64,000 nucleotides of DNA, taken from Petrosia ficiformis. Lineage: Eukaryota > Porifera > Demospongiae > Haplosclerida > Petrosiidae. The notes beneath the pieces are model-generated. The model worked only from the letters and a program-made list of their open reading frames with translations, was not told where the DNA came from and searched no databases. A program made the position numbers and the translations under genes. Numbering within the stretch: position 1 is the first letter of the stretch; every line of letters begins with the position of its first letter. Positions 54,975 to 64,000 of this stretch are shown piece after piece. The stretch lies in contig OX345641.1 in NCBI GenBank assembly GCA_947044365.1, positions 7,091,130-7,155,129 on the forward strand, given 5' to 3'.

Positions 54975-57900
54975 TTAATTCTTGCAACATCCTGACTGTT
55001 GACTCGATGGGGGCGGACCAGGTGCATCGTCCAATCGGATTACATTCTCACAAGGTTTTCCCATTTTGCTTCCAGTTCTAACTCTTTTTTGAGAACCATC
55101 AGGAGTACTTGTTTTTCGTAATTGTGCCAATAAAATTCTTTGCATGTAATCAAATAACTCAGAAACTCCTTCACCCGTCTTAGAGCTAGTTTCAAAATAT
55201 AAATCTTTGGGATCTATTGCGTTTAAAAACGAATTTGAATTCTGCGCTAATGCTCTTGCTAACTGTCTCTGATGTTGTTCTCTAGCTAATGTTTGGCCAT
55301 CTGATAAGCCCACCTCCCGTCCTTTGTTAGGGACCAAATCCAATTTTGTTCCTACGACAACGATCATACTAGTTCCAGCTTGTTCTTCAAGAAGTGGTAT
55401 AAAAGTTTTTTGTAGTCTTTCAAGAGATTTTTTATTTGTCAAATCATATGTCAAAATGGCTACTTGTGCCCCACGACAGTAAAATGAAGATAAGCTTGCA
55501 TACTTCTCTTCACCAGCTGTATCCTATGTGATGAAAACAAACAGACTTGTAATAGCAGAATTATGGAATATGTACATGGGCACAATTCTCACAAGAAATA
55601 AATATGAGACGTTAGTATAGGGATCAATGGCTTTACATAATTAATTATTCATAAAGGTATGGTTAATTAATTAATTGTTCTAACTAGTGCTGGGCGATAT
55701 TACAATTTTTATATCGATAAACGATATGAACAAAATATATCGATATATTGTGAACTTTTGACCTCCAGCTTCACCCACAATTATAACTATATACATGTAC
55801 AAAACACAACAGAGAGTTTATTTTACAGGTTTGTACTATGATGGAAAGAGCATTTAGACACAATGAATGCTGGTGCGCTAAAAACTCTCTCTGAGGCAGA
55901 ACTTGAAGCATAGATACACAAATACTTGACGAATCTACACGTTGGTAACTTCCACGTGTGGAATTGTGCATGCACATACTACAAATATTCAATTATAGAA
56001 AAGGTCGATATAGTGACAATTACTGTAATTATATCGATGCTTTGCTAATATCGAGATATATGGATATATTGCCCAGCACTAGTTCTAACAATGTAATGAA
56101 ACTATACATTCATGTATTTTATTTATTACAGCTGGGCGATAATAGCGATAGTGTGACTATTGTTATCGTCAGTGTCCCTATCATGATAGTGATAACTAAA
56201 AACTACTATTGTGATAGTGGACATGTGGTTACAAGCATGTACATTTGATACTGTCTTGCCTCAACATACCGACAACCATGTGCAACAATATGAGAGGATA
56301 GTGCGGAATAGTTTTTGTGAGATTAATCTTGACGAAAAACTGCGAGTGTTACTTCTTGGAGGGCTCTAAGTAATAGTTATAACACACTTTACAGTGATTA
56401 CGTGTTTTAACATAGCATGAGGGTGTGTCAATAAAGGTTGAGTTTACATAATGCACGAGCCGAAGGCAAGTGTGTTATGTAAACGAGACCTTTATTGACC
56501 GCCCAAGTGCTACATTGAAACACACAATGCACTGTGAAACATACGTGTTATAAGTGATTTATTGACGATCTGGTGAACTTCCACTATTGTTGGAGCAGCT
56601 TCGTTAGTAGAGGTGAGCAAGTGACGCATTATCTGCATTCTGATTGGCCACAGGTCACATGATCAGCAATAAGAGTGGTGTAAGGGAGTACTTGGTTTCT
56701 CTACTAGTGGAAAAATCTCAGAATCTGCATTCAAATTTAGTTTCACTATTCACTGTCGTTCAAGTATCTACTAAATATCGTGATAGTTAAAAATTTCACT
56801 ATCTCTCGGCTCTAGTATTTTTAAATGCTTACATGTATAAATTTTAAATTTGCACATGTTAATAGAATTCACAATTAACAGGGGCAGTATATACATGTAA
56901 AATGGTATACGTATATGTACATGAAAATTCATGTCTCTAGCATGCTAGCAACAGGCGCAAACAAACACACACAAAACAAACAAACAAGCAGCCATAATGG
57001 CTTCATTAAACATTAGATCAGCCACTATGGTTTAGAAAAATAATCAGCCACAATGGCTTAGAAAATAAGCAGCCACAATGGCTTAGAAAATGAACAGCCA
57101 CAATGGCTTAGAAAAATAAGGAAAAATTGAACACTGAATGCCAAGTCTTGAGAACCAGGAATGGTGGGTTAAAGATCTTTGATGGCTACATGAACATTGT
57201 GAACAACACAGAAAGGTATATAAAGTGTACAGCACCCTTTAAACACAAAGAACATTGGTATACTGATATGTATTAACAGGTGTACACTGACTAACCCATA
57301 AAGCAACATTCCAATCTTCCCATTTCTTCATAGCCAAGGAGGCTCCAATGCTCTGTAAATAAATAAATTAACATATAGCATACTGCACTTGAATTCCAGT
57401 ATAGTATATACTGTACTGTACCTTATTGTAATGTACTATAGTTTACTGTACTGTACTTACTGTACAGTACTGTACTGTTATACAGTCTATGTATGTGCTG
57501 TATTGTACTATACTATACTGTACATACATGTATACTGTACTTAACTATACTGTATGTGCTGTATTGTACTATACTATACTGTACATACATGTATACCGTA
57601 CTTAACTATACTGTATGTGCTGTATTGTACTATACTATACTGTACATACATGTATACTGTACTTAACTATACTGTATGTGCTGTATTGTACTATACTATA
57701 CTGTACATACATGTATACTGTACTTAACTATACTGTATGTGCTGTATTGTACTATACTATACTGTACATACATGTATACCGTACTTAACTATACTGTACT
57801 GTACTGTACTGTACTGTACAAAAATGGCTTACTGCGAGTGTGTCTGAAAACTCTCCAGTCATATATCGTTGTAGTAAACATGTCTTTCCAACATTACTAT

Positions 57901-58831
57901 CACCAAGAATGATAATTTTGATGTCACTAAAAAAATAAACCAGTTTTGAACAAATGCTCCCATTTAAACGCTTGCTAATCGTTCATTTTGTACAGAAAAC
58001 CAATTAAATTTGGTATCCATGAAGACGAACCATCATTCTCCCTAGATACCACCAAACTGGATTATTGATTATTTTAATGGTGGGAAACAAAGAGCAAGTA
58101 AGCATTTCTCCAGACCCCGGGGAGAGCAGAAATGGGAGGGGCTGGTATCTTGACTACGAACATATTGGGATGCTTCTTGATGTGGCAGCCATTGTATTAC
58201 AACATACATACTAGACAGTATCATTGTAAAGGTTAGTGATGGCCGATATTTGATTTTTCAAACCAATACGATATCGATCTGATATAAGGTAAATATCGTT
58301 GATATCGATATCAAATCGATACGATATTTACAGATGTATATTGCAAAAGTCCCAGCTGCAAATCTACTTATGCTCGCTGCATGTGCATTAATAATAAATA
58401 ATTTTAATAAAAATTAATTAATTTTAGTGATTTAACATTAATAAATGGGCGTGGTCACTGCATCGATATTGTGTTCTAATTCTTCGATACGATACTGTAA
58501 CGATATTGCCCAATATAGAAGATATCGATATAATATCGATATATCGCCCATCACTAGTAAAGCTTGTATGCTGTTTAGTTACTATAATAGTGGATGGGGT
58601 GTGGTTTGTTACTAGTGACAGCTACACAAAGAAACTCCCAACATATTACATGTTTAATTATAATATATACACAAATTTTACTTAATGATATATAAATATA
58701 TATCAGTACTGTTTCAGTTAACTATAACTATAACTAAAACCCCTTTTAGTAAGGTATTGCGACTTGTAAATATGTGGCCATACTAGCAACACTAAAATAT
58801 ATAATTACATACCAATCATGTAGGATATATG

Positions 58832-58870
<39 letters not shown>

Positions 58871-58913
58871 TAACTTACGTCTTTGCCTTAGCAGCTCCTA
58901 CAGGTGATGCCAT
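54975..58913 (-). CDS. Rab20-like small GTPase, four exons (244 aa)
   Basis: Exons 58,913-58,879, 57,926-57,833, 57,352-57,296 and 55,523-54,975 join in phase with GT/AG borders (donors GTAAGT, GTAAGC, GTTAGT). The P-loop GDSNVGKT is at residues 20-27, switch II WDTAGEEKYASL from 62, and FYCRGAQVAILTYDL follows. The G4 motif is GTKLDL (120-125), with T in place of the usual N; the G5 motif is ETSSK (173-177). A low-complexity tail ends GCCKN, giving a double-cysteine prenylation site one short step from the terminus. An insertion of about 30 residues between G4 and G5 and the KKWEDWNVALW segment resemble Rab20. Rab proteins direct vesicle traffic on endomembranes. Rab GTPase is certain; the Rab20 assignment is moderate. 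It starts 254 bp from the end of the EGF gene. Confidence 0.8.
55685..56081. mobile_element. hAT-type MITE (397 bp)
   Basis: Terminal repeats TAGTGCTGGGCGATAT and ATATTGCCCAGCACTA (one mismatch) are flanked by the perfect 8-bp duplication GTTCTAAC (55,677-55,684 and 56,082-56,089). It lies in intron 3 of the Rab20-like gene. The interior is rich in ATCGATAT-type motifs. Confidence 0.9.
56377..56690. mobile_element. Foldback element, copy 2
   Basis: Core hairpin 56,377-56,553 (TTATAACACACTT mirrored by ACGTGTTATAA) plus the shared right extension to about 56,670. Same family as 28,110-28,455. It may be nested in a decayed element: 56,134 reads CTGGGCGATAATAGCGATAG, and about 56,790-56,810 has CACTATCTCTCGGCTCTAG. 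Confidence 0.7.
56916..57120 (+). repeat. Dispersed leader-plus-minisatellite element, copy 2
   Basis: TGTACATGAAAATTCATGTC, CTAGCATGCTAGCAACAGG and an AAACAAAC stretch are followed by three to four AGCCACAATGGCTTAGAAAA units. In intron 3 of the Rab20-like gene. Confidence 0.75.
57492..57800 (+). repeat. 61-bp tandem repeat, five units
   Basis: TGTGCTGTATTGTACTATAC recurs at 57,494, 57,555, 57,616, 57,677 and 57,738, in a wider GTAC/TATAC-rich tract (57,400-57,820). It ends just before exon 2 of the Rab20-like gene; the frame reading through it is spurious. Confidence 0.9.
58234..58556. mobile_element. hAT-type MITE (323 bp)
   Basis: TAGTGATGGCCGATAT and ATATCGCCCATCACTA form terminal repeats. 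Flanks GTAAAGGT (58,226-58,233) and GTAAAGCT (58,557-58,564) are a target duplication with one change. In intron 1 of the Rab20-like gene; related in its ends to the element at 55,685. Confidence 0.85.
58831..58862. repeat. TA microsatellite
   Basis: About 15 AT dinucleotides, starting 17 bp inside intron 1 from the first exon's donor. Confidence 0.9.
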
Positions 58914-59166
58914 TATCTTAATTTCATTTAACAAACATTACTCATCATGTGAATATCACTTGACTGTCACACCCATCAGACCACACCCATTAATATTAAA
59001 AAAAATTAATTATTATTATTATCATTAATTAATTTATTATTATAATTAAGTAATTATAAGTTAATTAAGTAATTTAATACAGTTATGATCATTGTATATA
59101 GCTCAACTGCTAAAATTGGTAAAAAATACATGTATATACATAGTACAGTGTATATAGTTTAATAAA

Positions 59167-59945
59167 TCACTTAGTACTACATTCTGAACTGAAATTAGAT
59201 TGGTAAGTAGTTAAATCGTTAGACCAGTTGTCATTGAGTGACAAGAATATATCTCGAAGTTCCTCTTGAGTTGATTCTAATGATTATAGAGAAGAGATTG
59301 CAAATGAATTGTATTAGATTAATGGATGGGATGATGGGTAAATGTATGCGGATTGTGGATTGCTGGGATGCTACTCGACAATGAATAGATTGACAGGTGA
59401 AAAAATTGATTTGGCTGTTTCTTAATTTACTGAAGCATTCACTAATATAAGTAACTACTACAAAAGAAGCTTAGCTGCCTGAAGTAATGGTACAATAAAC
59501 TGATGACATAATGCTGTGATGGTTACATGAATAAAGAGCGAATATTGATTCCACCTCATCGTAAATGATTAAAGCACAGATTTGTATACCACTGGAGGTA
59601 AGAGGGAATGTATGATATGTTGAATATATACATCAGAAATGAATTGGTTATATTTAGCATTGTTCTTTGGTACTAAAACTACTTCATTTATTCATTAATA
59701 ATGAAATACCTTCATCAACAAAGAAATCTTCAAATTCTGTAAATGTTAATTCAGGGTTAATCATCTGTACATAATCCCTCCATACTCTATGATAATTCAC
59801 ATTATCTTTTGCTACCGACTGCCATTTACTGACAGGATCTGTTAGTAAATACATACATACATACATACATACATACATACATACATACATACATACATAC
59901 ATACATACACATACATACATACATACATACACATACATACATACA

Positions 59946-59979
<34 letters not shown>

Positions 59980-62900
59980 CATACATACATACATACACAT
60001 ACATACATACATACATACATACATACATACATGTATACATGCATGCATGCATACATACAGATAATTTTATGAATAATTACAATCATGTATATAGTGATAC
60101 ATGAATTCATGTACATACATATACATCATCATAATATATATTTATGTAGGCACTAACTTGTGCCAGATGGTACACTAGTTTGAATTTGAAGTCCAATATT
60201 CTTGGCATTATTTATCCAGGCTGATTGGAACTTCTTTTGTTCTTCTAATGCTTCTTTCCAAAGCTCTTCGGCACTTAGTCCAGTATCCTATGCAACAATT
60301 ATTGAAGAAATGATCAATAATACACCTATCAAAGTTAATACGACATTGCTTTATTCATCTGTCATAATGTATAATGTTTATTTCTCGGGAAGTTAGGACT
60401 TATATTGCACTTCTTTTGAGCACAATGAACGTATTACATAACATAAAATACAGGAAAGATTTTAAATTTCCTTACGGATTTAGTTAAACTGATGCAATAC
60501 GTATATAAATATAATTATGATCCTGGATGAGAAAATAAACTATTAAGATAATTATAATTTTGATCAAACATGTACATGAAAATTCATGTACCTAGCATGC
60601 TAGCAAAAGTCGTAGAAACAATTAACAAACAAACATAAAACGCAGCCACAAATAAATATTAGAGCAGCCACTTTGGCTTAGAAAAATAACAACAACAAGC
60701 AGCCACAATGGCTTAGAAAATTCATAAAACACAGCCACAAAGGGCTTAGAAAATATTAAAGCAGCCACCTTGGCTGTACATGAACATAGTTAGAACAATA
60801 GTGGATCTTCCCTGGATATCAATTTAGCTAGCTTACGTCCATTAATTTTAGAGACTAACGCTAAATTAGTACACGATCTATTTCGTGATTGTTATTTAGG
60901 CATATTAGGCATGGCTCAGAAATACGCTAAAATTAATGCATGCTAAACAGCAACAAAGTTACCTGTAAGAGAAGATTTGTGATTAGGTTTGAGATAAAAA
61001 TGGTATATTTTAAAGTTAATGCATTTTAATTACTATAGTACTCGCTATATAGGGTCAAAGGTTACCTGTGCCTATATTCAATGTATGTATATACCATCAG
61101 TGCTTATTTGGGTGTCTATATTCTGTGTATTGTATAAGTCTTGTATGCCTATATTCAATGTATGTCTAAGCCATGGGTGCCTTATTGTATAAGCAATGGG
61201 TGCCTATATTCTATGTATTGTATAAGCAATGGGTGCCTATATTATATGTATTGTATAAGCAATGGGTGCCTATATTCTATGTATTGTATAAGCCAAGGGT
61301 GCCTATATTATATGTATTGTGTAGGCCAGAAACTCAAAGTTAGCGCTTTCAAATCAAACTAACAAATAAGTATTACTCTTCACCTTTGGCCTCTTCACTT
61401 CAGGTAAGTTCATACCACATCTTATAGCAGTCTGTCGCCATTCTTCTAGCTCACAATAAAACACACACAAATCTCCTATATAAACAAAGTCACAGTGTAT
61501 ACAAGTAGAAAACTGTACAAATTAGTATTATGACAATGTAATGACCACATTTAATTATAGTCACTTCTATATCCTATAATTATATCACTACATAAACAAA
61601 ATTTTTAAAATAACTCATTAATAGTTTGTTAGTACAGGTACAAAAATTTAACATTAGTCACACGTTAATGTTGTTGTATTAACAAGCCACATGCATGTAG
61701 CCATGGCAACCTAAACAACTAACTATTTTATACTAATCCTTGCAACTGCATTTCTAATTAATGAGTTATTTTAACAATTTTGTTTTTATTTTCGATATAG
61801 TTTCTTATTATTTGTTTACAGTTTTAGTTAATTGATTAACTAAAATAATATTAGGTTTACTAAAAGGATTTAGGTGCAGTTAAGAGTTCCAACCTCTCAT
61901 CCTTAGTTAAAATTGTTTCATTGATATACTGCAAAGTCTTAAAGTTTACATTTATAAACTTTACTAAGAGAGTTTTTTATTCATTGTTACTAATTAAAAA
62001 TGTGCTGAAATGCAAATACTGTATTAGATGGTTCCGAGTTCCTTATTATTTTTAATACTATATTAGATGGTTCCGAGTTTCTTATTATTTTAAATACTAT
62101 ATTAGATGGTTCCGAGTTCCTTATTATTTTAAATACTATATTAGATGGTTTCGAGTTCTATTAGATGGTTCCGAGTTCCTTATTATTTTAAATACTATAT
62201 TAGATGGCTCCGAGTTCTATTAGATGGTTCTGAGTTCCTTATTATTTTAAATACTATATTAGATGGTTTCGAGTTCTATTAGATGGTTCCGAGTTCCTTA
62301 TTATTTTAAATACTATATTAGATGGTTCCGAGTTCTATTAGATGGTTCTGAGTTCCTTATTATTTTAAATACTATATTAGATGGTTCCGAGTTCTATTAG
62401 ATGGTTCTGAGTTCCTTATTATTTTAAATACTATATTAGATGGTTCCGAGTTCCTTATTATTTTAAATACTATATTAGATGGTTCCGAGTTCTATTAGAT
62501 GGTTCTGAGTTCCTTATTATTTTAAATACTATATTAGATGGTTCCGAGTTCCTTATTATTTTAAATACTATATTAGATGGTTCCGAGTTCTATTAGATAG
62601 TTCTGAGTTCCTTATTATTTTAAATACTATATTAGATGGTTCCGAGTTCCTTATTATTTTATCACAAACCTTTGTCTTTACATTCAACAGCACATATTTT
62701 ATCTGCAATAATTATATGAATAAAGATTAACAAATATTTAAACATCATTTATTCGTGCACTTACCACATTCTCCTCTTTCATTCAGGACGTAGCCTTGGG
62801 CACATTGAACACATATACCAACTTCTACAGTCGAGCATGTACCACAAAAAGGAATACTGCATATCTCACACTGATTTCCAAGCCAACTACCAGCACAGCT

Positions 62901-64000
62901 ACATGTATAAGAGTTGTGTCCATCATTGCAAGTACCACCATTTAAACATGGGTTTGGTGGTAAACAGTCATCAATGTTTACTTCACAGTTCTCTCCAGTG
63001 AAACCGGGTGTACAAACACACGTATATCGTCCAATTCCATCTTTACACCATCCATTTATACAAGGGTTTGGTTGACATTCATTGATATTTACTTCACAAT
63101 TGATACCAGTAAATCCATCATCACATATACAAATATAGCCTGCTATTCTATCTACACATCTTCCACCAAATAAACAAGGGTTTGGATCACATTCATTTAT
63201 GTTAATTTCACAGTTAGTACCACTAAATCCGTCCACACACATACAAGTATAGCCTGCTATACCATCTACACAAGTACCTTCATTGTCACAAGGATTAGGA
63301 TCGCACTCATCAATATTAATGCTACAATTCTCCCCAGTATATCCTTTAGCACATGTACAGGTGTAACTTGCTATACAATCAACACAAGTACCTCCATTGT
63401 CACAAGGATTTGGTTCACACTCATCAATATTAATGCTACAATTCTCCCCAGTATATCCTTTACCACATATACAAGTATAGTCTGCTATACCATCAACACA
63501 AGTGCCTCCATTGTCACAAGGATTTGGTTCACACTCATCAATATTAATGCTACAATTCTCCCCAGTATATCCTTTACCACATATACAAGTATAGTCTGCT
63601 ATACCATCAACACAAGTGCCTCCATTGCAAGGATTTGGTTCACACTCATCAATATTAATGCTACAATTCTCCCCAGTATATCCTTTACCACATATACAAG
63701 TATAGTCTGCTATACCATCAACACAAGTGCCTCCATTAACACAAGGATCAGGTTCACATTCATTAACGTCTACATCACATAAATTTCCTGTGTATCCGGG
63801 CTGACATTCACAAGCAAAATCAAAAGCATTAGTAACACATGTAGCATTATTTGCACACGGCTGTGGATCACAAAAGTTAATCGTCTCTTCACAGAAAATT
63901 CCGCTATATCCAGCAGGACATATGCAAGTACTGCAGTTAGCACTTTGAGCTCCATTATTTTGACATGTTATATTGCATACTATAATGAATAAACAATAAA
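59167..64000 (-). CDS. EGF-repeat protein, 3' part of a larger gene (partial)
   Basis: Seven exons were assembled: 63,979-62,765, 62,702-62,670, 61,475-61,384, 60,287-60,158, 59,838-59,710 and 59,276-59,167, all in phase, with the upstream remainder outside the window. (Six are visible; a seventh at least must precede 63,979.) The large exon encodes a partial cysteine-rich repeat, then about nine EGF modules, most with a calcium-binding-type NIDEC/NINEC start and GYTGENC or GFTGINC ends, then a cysteine module (CGTCSTVEVGICVQCAQGYV). The short downstream exons encode CAVECKDKG, a helical EELWKEALEEQKKFQSAW region, and a C-terminus ending SSECSTK with no membrane anchor seen. It is probably secreted or a receptor ectodomain with a novel C-terminal region. 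EGF modules mediate extracellular protein contacts. Confidence 0.85.
59849..60058 (+). repeat. CATA tetranucleotide microsatellite
   Basis: About 50 CATA units with a few CACATA breaks, 11 bp upstream of an acceptor of the EGF gene. All frames are open through it, which explains long Cys/Met/Tyr-rich frames that are not genes. Confidence 0.97.
60570..60785 (+). repeat. Dispersed leader-plus-minisatellite element, copy 3
   Basis: TGTACATGAAAATTCATGTA, CCTAGCATGCTAGCAAAAG and AACAAACAAAC are followed by degenerate AGCAGCCACAATGGCTTAGA units. In an intron of the EGF gene. Confidence 0.75.
61085..61330 (+). repeat. 33-bp tandem repeat
   Basis: Units of GTATAAGCAATGGGTGCCTA and TATTCTATGTATT with starts at 61,187, 61,220 and onward every 33 bp, about five clear copies plus degenerate upstream ones. 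Ends about 50 bp before an exon of the EGF gene. Confidence 0.9.
62027..62660 (+). repeat. 37/20-bp alternating tandem repeat
   Basis: A 37-bp unit (TATTAGATGGTTCCGAGTTC then CTTATTATTTTAAATAC) alternates irregularly with its first 20 bp alone, giving a higher-order pattern. It abuts the 33-bp exon at 62,670-62,702, leaving the donor only about 10 bp away. Confidence 0.95.

Noticed and set aside
57676..57912. Plus-strand frame of 78 codons
   Set aside because: It reads through the 61-bp tandem repeat and antisense to exon 2 of the Rab20-like gene.
59684..60116. Long minus-strand frames rich in Cys, Met, Tyr and Val
   Set aside because: They are translations of the CATA microsatellite; only 59,710-59,838 is a real exon.

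Overview
The window is animal nuclear DNA, very AT-rich, with spliced genes, EGF-repeat and Rab-type proteins, microsatellites and many short DNA transposon remnants. Gene content, tight spacing of the spliced genes (about 200-250 bp apart) and the dominant protein family fit a marine sponge (demosponge) best; that assignment is inference, since no marker gene is present.

Region 1 (1-50,275) is an array of seven related genes, named A to G here in coordinate order: A(-), B(-), C(-), D(+), E(-), F(-, a pseudogene) and G(+). Each is a single uninterrupted reading frame of 1,078-1,124 codons. Each encodes a signal peptide, a long N-glycosylated beta-helix-like ectodomain, a cysteine-rich domain, about nine hydrophobic segments and an acidic cytoplasmic tail ending in a conserved SLIFDDN-type terminus. 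All seven share a promoter-like block 31-77 bp before the ATG, with a TATAAATA element and a near-palindrome. The ectodomains differ much more than the membrane part. Intergenic DNA carries the marks of array growth: a 4.1 kb intergenic block duplicated almost unchanged (A/B and B/C), gene fragments, a 114-bp satellite beside E and G, inverted copies F/G, and a roughly 9 kb inverted array of satellite-like units between the divergent genes C and D.

Region 2 (49,550-51,200) holds insertions: a SINE-like element, a 5'-truncated LINE tail and a repeat-derived open frame. A piggyBac-type MITE lies at 40.6 kb in the distal 3' flank of F.

Region 3 (51,380-64,000) holds three spliced minus-strand genes, head to tail, which I assembled exon by exon: an Mff-like tail-anchored mitochondrial/peroxisomal fission factor (51,380-54,773), a Rab20-like small GTPase (54,975-58,913), and the 3' part of an EGF-repeat gene (59,167 to beyond the window). 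Their introns carry three hAT-type MITEs (two with perfect 8-bp target duplications and one with a 7/8 match), foldback elements, a dispersed minisatellite family and several tandem repeats.

No rRNA, intact tRNA or CRISPR was seen. All identifications rest on reading the sequence; no database search was possible.
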